Positions 1 through 10,473 of a DNA stretch of 64,000 bases are shown piece after piece. Source of the stretch: Microglena sp. YARC. Lineage: Eukaryota; Chlorophyta; Chlorophyceae; Chlamydomonadales; Chlamydomonadaceae. The first letter of the stretch is position 1, and each line of letters opens with the position of its first letter. The DNA is taken from NCBI GenBank assembly GCA_022414725.1, contig CM039464.1, forward strand, positions 55,921,038 to 55,985,037, given 5' to 3'. A model generated the notes under the pieces. That model was not told the DNA's origin and did no database searches. It saw nothing but the letters and a program-made list of their open reading frames with translations. A program made the position numbers and the translations under genes.

Positions 1-323
1 CATGACCGAGACGAGTCGTGCATTGTGGGAGCTGCAAAGTCCATCACACTCTACGGCTGGCGGTTGCACGCTTAAAACACATCGTGGGTCTTTTTTGCGT
101 GTCTGAGGGGGGAGATGGAGAGAGAGGCAGCTGAAAATATGTATGGTATGTATGTGCTAGTGCAGCAGCAAGGATAGAACGAGTTCATGCATTGTGATAG
201 CTGCAAAGGACTTCACTTGATGCTGTTGGCGATACAAAGTTGAAAGAGTTGTTATTTTGGTGTCTAAGGGGGGGGGGGGGGGGGGGGTGGGGGGTGGGGG
301 GGGGGGGGGGGGGGGCTCACCAT

Positions 324-357
<34 letters not shown>

Positions 358-475
358 CAGAGAGTTATTGGGGGTGGGAGTGGATATTAAGGGTTGGGTT
401 GGGGTATGGGCTGGTGGGTGGGTGGTAATCGGTGGGCGTGGGAGGTGTGTTGTGTGTGGGGGGGGGGGGGGGGGG

Positions 476-508
<33 letters not shown>

Positions 509-511
509 CGG

Positions 512-560
<49 letters not shown>

Positions 561-870
561 CTTCACCATGGGAGAATGCGAGAGGAGAGAGAGAGAGACG
601 ACGAGGAGAGAGAGAGAGGTGTCTGAAGTATTGTTGTTTGTGAAGTGCAGCAGCAAGGAAGACCACCATCACAACAATGACGGGACAGGAGCGAGACAAG
701 CTTGGCATTGTGGGAGCCTGCAAAAGTCCATCACACTCTCCAGTGCGGTGCATCGCTTGAAAAATTGTGAGTTTTTTTTGTTATGGATAGGGGGGGGGGG
801 GGGGGGGGGGGGGTAACACCGCTCACGCTGAGAGAGAGAGAAAGAGAAGAGGCAGCTGTATATATATACG
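1..870. repeat. Degenerate ~300-bp tandem repeat with poly-G and GA tracts (part 1)
   Basis: At least three copies of one unit are visible. Each runs from a 'gcagcagcaagg' block through 'cattgtgggagctgcaaag' and 'ttgttattttgtgtctgag' into a long G run and a (GA)n tract. The G runs near 270-315, 457-560 and 790-813 are the low-complexity parts of successive units. Open frames here are poly-Gly or poly-Pro shadows of the G tracts and are not genes. The array resumes at 1626. Confidence 0.75.
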
Positions 871-1625
871 GGTTGGGCCGACCTATAAACGTATAATATA
901 CGTTTATTAGTATAATACGCATAAAGTATAGTTTTTCTAAACCATCGACCTTATATCGTCGTATTAAAAAACGTATAGTCCTGTTACTTTCAGAATATCA
1001 GCACACGTCCGGCATTTAAACTTTCTTGGTTTGTCCATTATATGTTTGATTTGATATCAATTGGAGAAGCTTTTGACCCTCCTCTATTAACAAGCGTAAT
1101 AATATACACCATTTGCATGCACTGTTGTTATAACATTTTGGCTACGGCGTTTATCTAGATAGCCAGGATGGCACAGCATATCAGAGCGCCCCTAGCCTTC
1201 CATTCACAAGCTGTGCTCTCTAACGTGGGCTTGAAGGAGGTTAGATGAGTGCGGCAAGACTCGCTACGCGCTCACGCTGCGACACACGCGATATGAACAT
1301 GGACATTATTGCAATTATTCCCATTGCTTAATATCCCATACACTTCCAGACAATTATCATATACCAACTGGCATTTAATGGCTCCCTTAGATTGGCACCG
1401 CGCTTCTTCACCGGTCGACGCGCTTTCTGGTTGTGATTTATTTTCTAAGATTTGGACAACTTAAACTTGCCAGATTATTTTTCTGAGAGTTGATATGTGA
1501 TGCCAATGAAATATGCGGCTAATACCTTTAAACCATGTACAAGATATTTTCTCAAGAAGTGCCTAATTTTTATATATGTTTATACGGCTTATAAAAAATA
1601 CATATTATACGTTTGCTTCCCAACC
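871..1625. mobile_element. TIR-flanked non-autonomous element inside the poly-G repeat
   Basis: The element begins GGTTGGG (871-877) and ends CCCAACC (1619-1625). Further in, AAACGTATAATAT (887-899) is matched by its inverse at 1602-1614, so the terminal inverted repeats are imperfect but clear. The flanks are tatatatacg (861-870) and tatatatatg (1626-1635), a likely 8-10 bp target duplication. Uninserted copies of the host repeat (around 128-172 and 1930-1980) read straight through this point. The 755-bp interior is AT-rich, contains no long ORF and shows no transposase. The superfamily is not assigned. Confidence 0.65.
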
Positions 1626-2123
1626 TATATATATGTTATGCGTAGTAATGTATTGTGAAGTAGCAGCAGCAAGGCAGACCGCCCTCACCAAAAATGACTG
1701 AGACAGGTCTGACTGTGCATTGTGGGAGCTGCAAAGTCAATCATATGCTGCAGCCTGGCGATACAAAACAGATCAGAACAATCGTGAGTGCTCTGGTAAG
1801 GGATTGTAGCAGGCCCTGAGACAGGGGGGGGGGGGGGGGGGGGGGGGGGGGTATAACACCGCTCATCATAGAGAGAGAGAAAAGAGAGAGAGAGAGGAGA
1901 GATGAGAGAGAGGAGAGAGAGAGAGAGAGGGGGGTGCCTGAATATATGTGTAGTATGTATTGTAGTGTAGCAGCAGCAAGGTAGACCTCCCTCACCAACA
2001 ATGATAAACAAAAATACACTAACACTTCAGCAATGCTCTTGGCTAGCAGCCAGAAAGGTAGACCCACCATCACCGAACCGGTTGAAACAATCGTTGAGTT
2101 GTTATTTTGTGTCTGGGAGGGGA

Positions 2124-2160
<37 letters not shown>
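1626..2160. repeat. Degenerate ~300-bp tandem repeat with poly-G and GA tracts (part 2)
   Basis: Two further copies of the unit seen at 1-870, beginning at the 'gcagcagcaaggcagacc' block near 1661 and the 'gcagcagcaaggtagacc' block near 1970. A G run lies at 1824-1851 and GA tracts lie at 1871-1930 and 2126-2162. No gene is seen. Confidence 0.7.
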
Positions 2161-2165
<5 letters not shown>

Positions 2166-2254
2166 TTTTTCAGGCTCCCCCAGGCTATTTTCCGATACTT
2201 GCCCGATACTTCACCGTCTCCCAGGCTATTTCAGGTTATTTCAGGCTATTTATC

Positions 2255-2420
2255 CCGTGAGGCACCCCCCCCCACCACACACACACACACAACCCCCTCA
2301 CCCACAGGCTGTCTGTCATAAAGCTAGGGCGATGCACAGTTGCTGGGGCGCACACAAAAAGCTAAGCCTCCATGAGGAGAGCTCAGCCTCCATGAGGAGT
2401 GGAGCAATCCACTCCCCCTC

Positions 2421-2451
<31 letters not shown>

Positions 2452-3030
2452 ACTGCCCCCCTCACCCCTCAGGCTGTCCGTCATGAGCTGGGGCGATGCG
2501 CACTTGTTGGGGCACACACAAAAGCTCAGCCTCCTGAAGAGTGAGCACTCCACCCCCCCACCCCCCCACACACACATACACATACACACACACACATAAA
2601 CACACACACTACCCCTGCACCCCTCAGGCTGTCCGTCATGAGCTGGGGCGATGCGCACTTGTTGGGCACACACAAAAGCTCAGCCTCCAATGAGGAGTGA
2701 GCACTCCACCCACCCACCCCCCCCCACACACACACACACAAACACATACACATACACACACACTACCCCCTCACCCCTCAGGCTGTCCGTCATGAGCTGG
2801 GCGCGATGCGCACTCGTTGGGCATACACACAAAGCTCAGCCTCCATGAAGAGTGAGCACTCCCCCCCCACCCCCCACCCCCCCCCACGCACACACACACA
2901 AACACATACACATACACATACCCTACCCCCTCACCCCTCAGGCTGTCCGTCATGAGCTGGGGCGATGCGCACTTGTTGGGCACACACAAAAGCTCAGCCT
3001 CCATGAAGAGTGAGCACTCCACGACATCAA
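2255..3030 (+). repeat. Acceptor array upstream of exon 1 (~155 bp x 5)
   Basis: Five tandem copies start at about 2308, 2471, 2627, 2779 and 2942. Each has a C-rich/(CA)n tract, a 'cccctcag' acceptor-like end and the same ~80 bp of exon start ('gctgtccgtcatgagctggg'). Only the last copy runs on into the full exon 1. The unit therefore covers an intron 3' end plus an exon 5' end. Bases 2161-2254 before it hold short 'caggctatttcagg' repeats and no gene. Confidence 0.75.
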
Positions 3031-6000
3031 TAAGTCCCAGGCGGTCTCAGTCAATTCCCAAGCGCTCGATTGCTTTCGAAGACCAGTCCCCGGGCGATTC
3101 CGAAGATACTAGGTCTGGCAAGCATCTCATTCATTCAGCCCCCGCGTCTCCTTCCAAGCCTGCGGGCGACGCCATGTTTGGGGATGGCTCCCTAGAGAGA
3201 CAGATGTTTATATCCAGGTTCAGTAAATCTGGAGGGTCGCCACATGGTGAGTGGGGAGGAGAGCTAGGGTGGTGGGGGTGAGAGGTAGGGTGTGGGAACA
3301 AGGGGAGGAGAGGTAGGGTGGTGGAAGAGAAGAGCTAGGGTGTTTTGCCACCCACACCACCCTGCCTCCATTCCCTCTTCTTCATGATCTCTGTTATGTA
3401 CTTATGTCCCATTATAACCATCATCATCTTCTTCTTCATCAAATATCATCAACGTATTTATTTGCCCCCCACGTCACCTTCCAAGCCTGCGGGCGAAAAA
3501 TGTTTGGGGACGGTTCCCTAGAGAGACAGATGTTCATATCCAGATTCAGTCAATCTGGAGGGTCGCCGCATGGTGAGTGGGGAGGAGGGGAGCTAGGGTG
3601 GTGGGCAGGAAGGGAGGAGAGCTAAGGTGTGGGGAGGAGAGTTTGAGGGGGGGGGAGGGGGGGGAGGGGGGGGGGGGGGGGGGGGGGAGCTAGGGGGGGG
3701 GGCAGGAAGGGAGGAGAGCTAAGGTGTGGGGAGGAGGGGAGGAGAGTTTGAGAGAGGGGGGGAGAGGTAGGGGGTGGAAGGAGGGGAGGAGAGGTTGGGT
3801 GAAGGGGGAGGAGAGCTAGTGTGTTTTGCCACCCACACCACCCTGCCTCCATTCCCTCTTCTTCGTGATCTCTGTTATGCCCCATCGCCATCCTCATCAC
3901 CATCTTCGTCCACATCATCATCATCTTCATCTGCGTCATCATCTTAATCATCAATGTATTCATTTATTCCCCACGCCATCTTCCAAGCCTGTGGGAGACA
4001 CAATGTTTGGGGATGGCTCCCTAGTAGTGCGGTTCAGAGGCAAGTCGACCTCCACACAAAAAAAACGAATTTGATGCAGATGAAAGCGCGTGCGAATGCG
4101 GACACGGGCGACAAATGTTTGGGGATGGCTCCCTAGAGAGACAGATGTTCATATCCAGTTTCAGTAAATCTGAAGGGTCACCACAAGGTGCGTGGGGAGG
4201 AGAGGAGGAGAGCTAGGGTGTGGGGAGATGACCAGCATCATCATTCACAATATCATCAACATCACCGTCAACACCATCATCAACCCCACCATCATCATCA
4301 CCATACTTCCACCCCACCCTCTCCACATTCCCAACATGCAGGGTCGTTTTCAGATAGCAAAACTTCCTCCTCAGCCAGCCAACATGCACAGCACCCAATG
4401 CCCCCCTTCCTACTCCAGCAACAGCCCCAGGGTTTTTCTCCACTTTCACCCTTTCTCTCCACTTTCACCCACTCAACCCCATCCATCCACCCAATCCTCA
4501 TTTTTCACATGCAGGAATTTTTTCAAATAACAAAGCTTCCACCTCAGCCAGCCATCATGCACAGCACCAGATGCCCCCCTCTCTACTTCAGCAACAGCCC
4601 CAAGGCGCCCCTCCCTTCTACCCCCTCCACCCCATCACCATCCACCCCTGTTTACACACACCTCATGCAGGATTGTGTTCAGATAACAAGGTCTCCCTCT
4701 CAGCCAGCTATCATACACGGCAGCCGATGCCCTCCTTCCTACTCCATCCATCCCTATCCACGTTTTTCACATTCAGGATCATTTTCAGATAACAAAGCTT
4801 CCTCCTCAGCCAGGCGACATGCACAGCACCCGTTGCCCCCCTCTCTACTTCCGCAACAGAACCAGGGTGCCCCTCCCCTTCCACCCCCTCCACCCCACCC
4901 CCACTCCACCCTATCCACATATTTCACATGCAGGATCGTTTCAGATACAAAAGCTTTCTCCCCAGCCAGCCAACATGCACAGCACCAGCTGCTCCCCTTC
5001 CTACTCCAGCAACAGCCCCAGGGCGCCCTTTCCTTCCACACACCCCCACCCCACCCCCATCCCCCCCTATCCACATTTCTCATATGCAAGATCGTTTCAG
5101 ATAACAAAGCTTCCCCCTCAGCCAGCCAACATGCGCAGCACAAGCTGCCCCCCTCTCTACTCCAGCAATAGCACCAGGGCGCCCACCCCTTCCATCCCCT
5201 CCACCCCACCCCACCCCAATCCACATATTTCACATGCAGGATCGTTTTCAGATAACAAAGCTTCCCCCTCAGCCAGCCAGCATGCACAGCACCAGATGGC
5301 CCCCTCTCTACTTCAGCAACAGCCCCAGGGCGCCCCTCCCTTCCACCCCCTCCACCCAACCCCACCCCAATCCACAAATTTCACATGCAGGATCGTTTTC
5401 AGATAACGAAGCTTCCTCCTCAGCCAGCCAACATGCACAGCACCAGATGGCCCCCTCTCTACTTCAGCAACAGAACCAGGGTGCCCTCCCCTTCGACATG
5501 CTCTTCGAGTCTGCAGGGGGAGGGCAAGACGAAAAGAGGGACAGCAGGGGTAACAAGAGGAGAACAAAGAAGGTGAGGAAGAAGGTGAAGGCAGCTAGGA
5601 TGAAGCTGGCCACCGGCAAAGGACACCAGAGTGACACTGATGGTGAGGAGAGGAGGGCAGCAGAGGGCCTAGCCCAAGCTGAGAGGGCGGCTGAGGCCGA
5701 GCAAGTCACGGCGGGGATTAAGGAGGTGCGTAAGGGTTGTGAATGGATGGGAGGTTAGTGGGTAGGATGGTAGGTGCGTGGGTACATGGTAGGCTGAAGC
5801 AAGACACCAGCAAGAGACACCAGAGTGACAATGATGGTGAGGAGAGGAGGGCAGCAGAGGGCTTAGCCCAAGCTGAGAGGGCGGCTGAGGCCGAGCAAGT
5901 CACGGCGGGGATTAAGGAGGTGCGTTACGGTCGTGGGTAGATGGGAGGTGGGTGGGTAGGTGGTGGGTGGGAGGTGGGTGGGTAAGTGGTAGGATGGTAG

Positions 6001-9000
6001 GTAGATGGGAGCTGGGTGGATATGATGGTAGGTGGTTGGTTACATTGTAGGATGGTAGGTGGGTGGGTACATGGTAGGTGGGTAGGTAGATGGGGGGTGG
6101 GTGGGTAGGATGGTAAGTGGACCAAGTGCTCACCCCAGGCACATACAACCAATCAACAGGTTGTGCTCATGCTTTGTGACCTTCAAATAGCTGTATCCAC
6201 AATAGAGGTGTTGCAAGAGATTGGAGCTGATGGTAGCACACCCAAGAGACCCCCTCCACCAAACCACCAACTGCTGACTTCAATACTCACCCGACCAAAT
6301 AGAACCAACCACCAGCAGCTAACCTGAACACTCACCCAACCAAACACAATCAAACGCAACCAAACAAAACCAAGCACACAAACAAACAAACAAACACAAA
6401 CAAATACAAAGAAACACAACCAACCAACAGGTTGCCCTCATGCTTAGTGACCTTGAAATAGCTGTCTCAACAATGGAGGTGCTGCAAGAGATCCGCAATG
6501 ATGGTATCACACCAAAGGGACCCCCTCTACCCAACCACCGACTGCTGACCTCACACACACAACCAACCACAAACTGCTAACTTAAACACTCACCCAACCA
6601 AACACAAACAAACACAAACACAAACAAACAAGAAAACAAAAACAATCAAATTCAACCAACAGGTTGCCCTCATGCTTAGTGACCTTGAAATAGCTGTCTC
6701 AACAATGGAGGTGTTGCAAGAGATCCGCGCTGATGGTATCACACCTAAGGGACCCCCTCTACCCAACCACCGACTGCTGACCTCACACACACAACCAACC
6801 ACAAACTGCTAACTTAAACACTCACCCAACCAAACACAAACAAACAAGAAAACAAAAACAAGCAAATTCAACCAACAGGTTGCCCTCATGCTTCGTGACC
6901 TTGAAATAGCTGTCTCAACAATGGAGGTGTTGCAAGAGATCCGCGCTGATGGTAATGCATCCAAGGTACCCCCTCAACACCGAGACAATCACCAGGAGCA
7001 TGTCGAGATGGAGATGGAGCAGCAGAAGCAATGGTTGGAGGCACGGCATGCCATGCTGCAGGTGATTGTTTGGTTTGGTTTGGTTGGAAGAGGTGTTTGG
7101 TTTGGTTTGGCCCAATAACAACTGGCAGCAATATACAATGGTAGTGTGGGTGGGTGGTGGTGGGAAAGATTGGATAAGGATTGTGCTGCTGCTGGTGTCT
7201 CTTGGTGAATGTGATGGGGTTTACAATCAAACACAATACACCTTTCATCATGCTGCAGGCCCAATCACAACTGGCAGCAATAGAGCTTTCGAGGGCAGGA
7301 GGGCTGAGCCCCCCCCATCCACCTCATACCCAAGAGGCATGGGTAAAATCCAACCTGCTCCACCATCCCCATCAAACGCCTGGGGTGAGGGGCTACACGG
7401 GAGATCACCACTTACTGTACCAGCATGGTTACATGGGCACACCACCTGGTGAGTGATAAATAAGTAAATAGTACGCCTTATTACTAGGCATGAGGTTGAG
7501 GGAGCCAGCCCGTTTGCATGGCCACATGGGCACTTCCCCGTGTGAGAGATCAAATAAATAAAGAAATAAATAGTACGCCTTATTGTGAGGCATGAGGTTA
7601 AGGGGGCCAGCCCGTTTGCATGGGCATAACAGGTGACAGATAAATTAAATAAATAGCAAGCCTTATTATGATTATAATTATTATTATTATTATTTATTTC
7701 GGGGACATTCTATTTTTATTTTGTACTGCAACGATTTTCATCCTACGCCTACTCAACCCCTTACCTACCCATATGGGCACTCGCCCATGTGAGTGATAAA
7801 ATAAATAAATTGTACGCCTTATTACGAGGTATGCAGTTGAGGGGGCCAGCCCGTTTCCATGGGCACTTCTCCATGTGAGAGATCAAATAAATAAATGAAC
7901 TGTATGCCTTATTATGAGGTATAAGGTTGAGGGGGCCAGCCCATTTGCATGGGCACACCATACACCATACACCATGTTCAACCATACACCACACACCATA
8001 CACCATACACCATGTTCAACCATACACCATAAACCATAAACCATGTTCAACCATACACCATGCTTCAAGCATCCTATCAAAACTGACCACGACAATGAAC
8101 CAGGGATCTTATTCCGCTACATATAGTGATCGCTACTTTTTACCCTGTTTGGGCGAAAATTGCTATATAAAGAACCCCCCCAAAAAATGGTCCTAAAAAG
8201 CTGTCAAAAGCTATAAAACGCTGTCCCTGGAGGAGGTCTAAATCCATAGAGCTAGAAGGGAAACAAACTTCCAGATTTGAACAATCAAATCCCTGCAATG
8301 AACACAGGCTACACCTACTCATCCCCATACCCTCCAAGCTACACTACATCGATTGGCTACACCCTGTGGGACCCCGTTTTTGCCGATATAAAGCCCCCCG
8401 CCCCCCCCACCCCACCCCACCACCCCCGAAACAAATGGCCCTAGAATCTATAAAAGCTATAAAACGCTGTCCCTGGAGGAGGCCTTTAACCAAAGCTAGA
8501 AAAAAACCACTTTAAGTTTTTTTTGTAATTTCTGCAATGAACACAGGAGATGCATACTCATCCCCCTACCCTCCAAGCTACACTACATCGATGGGCTACA
8601 CCCAGTGGGAGGGCAAGGGGAAGCGTAGTCCTGGGAGGGTGCCCCCTGCAGCATTGTGTACCGCCTCAACTGGGGTGTACTCCGTTGTAGACCAGATGGA
8701 AAGGTGAGTAGTGAACTGCCTCAATCATTGTGTACTCCGTTGTGGACCAGATGGAAAGGTAAGTTGTGTACTGCCTTAACCGGGGTGTACTCTGTTGTGG
8801 ACCAGATGGAAAGGTGAATAGTGTACTGCCTTAACCGGGGTGTACTCTGTTGTGGACCAGATGGAAAGGTGAGAAGTGTACTGCCTCACCCATTGAGTAC
8901 TGCTTTAACCGGGGTGTACTCTGTTGCCGACCAGATGTAGAGGAGAGTCAGGCAAGTCCCTTTAGCCTATTTGGCTACCCCTGGACTGCAACATGAACAT

Positions 9001-9466
9001 AATAATCATTGTTATGAGGAGGAGGAGGAGAGGTGAGTTGGGCAAGTCCCTTTAGCCTATTTGGCTACCCCTGGACCGCAACGTGAACATACTAATAATT
9101 GGTAGGAGGGGGAGGAGGAGGAGGAGGAGAGGATCTAAAGATGGGAACAGGGGGTTGCTTGCTTGCTATCTATGTACAAAATAAATTCGATGAGAATCGC
9201 AAAATAAAATCGCCACTGTAGCACGGACTTAGGAACCCCGTCTAATGATTGTTTGGAGTTCAGTCCATTATTGCTTTTTATTTTTAGCTCCTCCTAATTC
9301 CAAGGCTGGGCAAGTCCCTTTAGCCTATTGGCTAACCCTGGACTGTAACAAACCAACACTATCAACTAACTGACAAACCAACACTAGCATCTAACTGTTG
9401 CCATTGTCTTTGCTCCAGGTGGTTTGATCTCTATGATGAGGTGGCAGATGAGGCCCAGAGGAAGAG
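2942..9466 (+). CDS. N-terminal exons of a large multi-exon gene (probably the thioredoxin-domain gene)
   Basis: I do not recognise the family. Six exons with GT-AG borders and matching phases are proposed: 2942-3246, 5391-5725, 6879-7061, 7259-7448, 8547-8703 and 9419-9466. The phases are 2/1, 1/0, 0/0, 0/1, 1/2 and 2/2, and no exon contains an internal stop. The first Met in frame is at 2952, but the true start may lie upstream. The product is Ser/Pro/Gln/His-rich and looks disordered at first. It has a basic Lys/Arg stretch followed by an Ala/Glu-rich helix at the end of exon 2, a helical exon 3 and a Pro/Tyr-rich exon 5. Exon 6 encodes RWFDLYDEVADEAQRKR. Its phase-2 end joins cleanly to the exon at 27095, which would make one gene of about 30 kb ending in a thioredoxin domain. 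The alternative is two separate genes. The exon calls are better supported than the joining across 17.6 kb. Confidence 0.55.
3140..4200 (+). repeat. Donor array of exon 1 (4 copies)
   Basis: The last ~105 bp of exon 1 (protein GDGSLERQMFISRFS) recurs near 3470-3572, 3975-4044 and 4107-4193. Two of these extra copies run into a GTGAGTGGGG or GTGCGTGGGG donor. The copy at 3975-4044 diverges before the donor. Intron 5' sequence with 'ggggaggagagctagggtg' is copied along with the exon end. Between copies lies a shared 'ttttgccacccacaccaccctg' block followed by (ATC)n-like sequence. Confidence 0.75.
4317..5510 (+). repeat. Acceptor array of exon 2 (~105-175 bp x 8)
   Basis: Eight copies begin at about 4342, 4515, 4671, 4777, 4934, 5091, 5240 and 5391. 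Each has a CCACCCC-rich polypyrimidine tract, an AG ('cacatgcag' in most) and then the exon start encoding GSFSDNKASSSASQHAQH. Seven copies end in cag and one in caag, so all keep AG. Only the last copy continues into the rest of exon 2. No donor-like end is obvious between copies. Confidence 0.8.
5610..5925 (+). repeat. Donor array of exon 2 (2 copies)
   Basis: The last ~110 bp of exon 2 (DGEERRAAEGLAQAERAAEA), with its GTGCGT donor at 5726, is repeated with a donor at 5920. A short spacer rich in 'gtgggtaggatggtagg' separates the copies. The intron that follows (5926-6150) is made of the same short G/T-rich repeat. Confidence 0.75.
6140..7061 (+). repeat. Acceptor array of exon 3 (~215-270 bp x 4)
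   Basis: Copies start at 6160, 6431, 6663 and 6879, each after 'ccaaccaacag' or a close variant. The first ~110 bp of the exon (protein LEIAVSTMEVLQEI) is copied, then the upstream copies diverge into (CAAAC)-rich intron. Joining an upstream copy through its 'gatg|gta' site would shift the frame by one base. Only the fourth copy makes a complete 183-nt exon. Confidence 0.8.
7105..7140 (+). repeat. Partial extra copy of the exon 4 start
   Basis: The stretch 'gcccaataacaactggcagc' near 7110 repeats the first bases of exon 4 (7259 onward) with one change, 150 bp upstream of the real acceptor. It fits the acceptor-array pattern, but only this short piece is shared. Confidence 0.5.
7425..7960 (+). 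repeat. Donor array of exon 4 (about 5 copies, 90-150 bp)
   Basis: The exon 4 end ('catgggcac' with a GTGAGTGATAAATAA donor at 7449) recurs with variants near 7528, 7620, 7776, 7862 and 7948. Each is followed by 'agtacgccttatt' and 'gccagcccgttt'. A related sequence lies outside the gene region at 10163-10212, so part of this unit comes from a dispersed repeat. Confidence 0.7.
7955..8065. repeat. Short 'accatacaccatgttcaacc' repeat
   Basis: Back-to-back copies of 'accatacacc' and 'catgttcaacc' motifs within the intron. No coding signal is seen. Confidence 0.7.
8101..8295. mobile_element. hAT-like MITE copy 1 with perfect 8-bp TSD
   Basis: The element begins CAGGGAT and ends ATCCCTG, with CAATGAAC on both sides (8093-8100 and 8296-8303). 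CAGGG-type ends and 8-bp target duplications are typical of hAT elements. The 195-bp element has no ORF. A second copy lies at 31610-31823. Its right end sits only a few bases upstream of an acceptor-like 'gaacacag'. Confidence 0.8.
8296..8546 (+). repeat. Acceptor array of exon 5 (2 copies) with a decayed MITE copy between
   Basis: 'tgcaatgaacacag' followed by the exon 5 start ('ctacactacatcgat') occurs at about 8294-8365 and again at 8533-8610. Between them, 8370-8525 repeats the middle of the MITE ('ctataaaacgctgtccctgg', 'gaggaggcctt'). The duplication must therefore post-date the MITE insertion, or have copied it. Confidence 0.7.
8640..8945 (+). repeat. Donor array of exon 5 (~65 bp x 5)
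   Basis: The exon end 'gaccagatggaaag' with a GTGAGT, GTAAGT, GTGAAT or GTGAGA donor occurs at 8704, 8759, 8815 and 8870. A fifth, altered copy ('gaccagatgtagag') lies near 8930. Each copy is preceded by 'ggggtgtactc'. Confidence 0.8.
8945..9345. repeat. 'ggcaagtccctttagcctat' repeat in intron 5
   Basis: Three copies near 8950, 9038 and 9308 share 'ggcaagtccctttagcctat' and 'cccctgga', separated by GAG/GGA-rich tracts. No exon is seen between 8946 and 9418. Confidence 0.65.
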
Positions 9467-9805
9467 GTGAAAAGTCCTGGTCGACACAGGTCCTGGTCCA
9501 CAGGTCCTGGTACTGGTCAACACAGTGTCCCAGGGGAGACACACACACACAAATGGAGTGTGGGCCGCATACATGCACGGCACCCAACACATTGCACCCA
9601 GCCCATGCAGTCCAAACCATGCCCATGCCGGTCCTGGCCTCATACCCATGCCAGTCCAGTCCAGCACATACAGACTAACCTGCTAAAAGTGATGCATGCA
9701 GTCCCCTTTCTCTCAGGCACTGTACATGCATTCAGCTATCTCATGCCAGTGTAGCTGATGGGGAGCAGCAGAGCTAGCCATTCAGCAAGCTAGGCAGCAT
9801 GCATC

Positions 9806-9960
9806 TTGAATGGTTCAATGGTTGCTCATTTCGCTGGACTGAAGGAGGTGCTGGGTTCGAATCCATATGGGTGCAATTTAGTGTTCGAGGTCGCTGTCAA
9901 CCGCGATCACTAAAGTGCACGAAAGACCATGCCCCAACCAGGTGTTCTCATTAATTATAA
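9806..9960 (+). mobile_element. tRNA-derived SINE, complete head
   Basis: An A-box-like TGGTTCAATGG lies at 9811-9821 and a B-box GGTTCGAATCC at 9854-9864, the spacing of a tRNA promoter. A body follows with GTCAACCGCGAT (9896-9907) and 'ccatgccccaaccaggtgtt'. The same core and a near-identical tail occur in SINEs at 28925-29130 and 62361-62487. The sequence is too degenerate to be a working tRNA. Confidence 0.65.
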
Positions 9961-10149
9961 CACCTTCCTCTCTCTCTGTGTTTATGTAATGTCTTCCCCT
10001 TTGGTAAAAGCAAATCACTGCAAAAAATAAATGTGGGTCCAAAATAAAAAATATCTTTCCTAAAAAGTTCCAAATTTGTATTTTGTCTCAACCAACATTC
10101 CTCATTTAGTTGGGTCCAATCAGAAAAGTCGGTGTTGCCTCTGAACAGC

Positions 10150-10345
10150 ACTAAAATTGAGAAATAGTACGCCGTGCCACAGGCGTGAGATTGGGGGAAC
10201 CCTCCCGTTTGCATGCATGTGTACATAGTGGAGAATGGCTACCATTTTGGGTTGATTTGATTTCCCAGGCCCTCTGCGCCTGAGCTTGGATTGCCGCGCG
10301 GCTGCACGGAGGAAAGTTCTCTACCTCTTTCACGGCGGTAAATCT
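10150..10345. repeat. Dispersed repeat related to the exon 4 donor array
   Basis: The segment 'aaatagtacgcc' to 'ccgtttgcatg' (10163-10212) matches the units at 7465-7960. The flanks 'gaacagcacta' (10143) and 'gaacagcatta' (10358), each near a 'gtttatgtaa.gtcttcc' block (9980 and 10370), suggest a dispersed element with repeated borders. No ORF is assigned. Confidence 0.5.
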
Positions 10346-10473
10346 GAGATTTTGTTGAACAGCATTACTTTGTTTATGTAACGTCTTCCTTTCTCTGTTA
10401 AGAAACTAGACAGTTGGCAGGATGTGCCGCTGTCCTGTCTCGGCATTGGCAGCCTGCAGTCTTCGGCATTATA

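Noticed and set aside
157..920. Several 60-200 codon ORFs on both strands
   Set aside because: They are poly-Gly, poly-Pro or (Arg-Glu)n translations of G runs and GA tracts.
2255..3030. CRISPR array
   Set aside because: Repeats are long, imperfect and contain exon sequence and CA tracts; the genome is eukaryotic.
6879..7061. Mutually exclusive exons at exon 3
   Set aside because: Upstream copies lack the second half of the exon and would shift the frame, so they are not equivalent alternatives.
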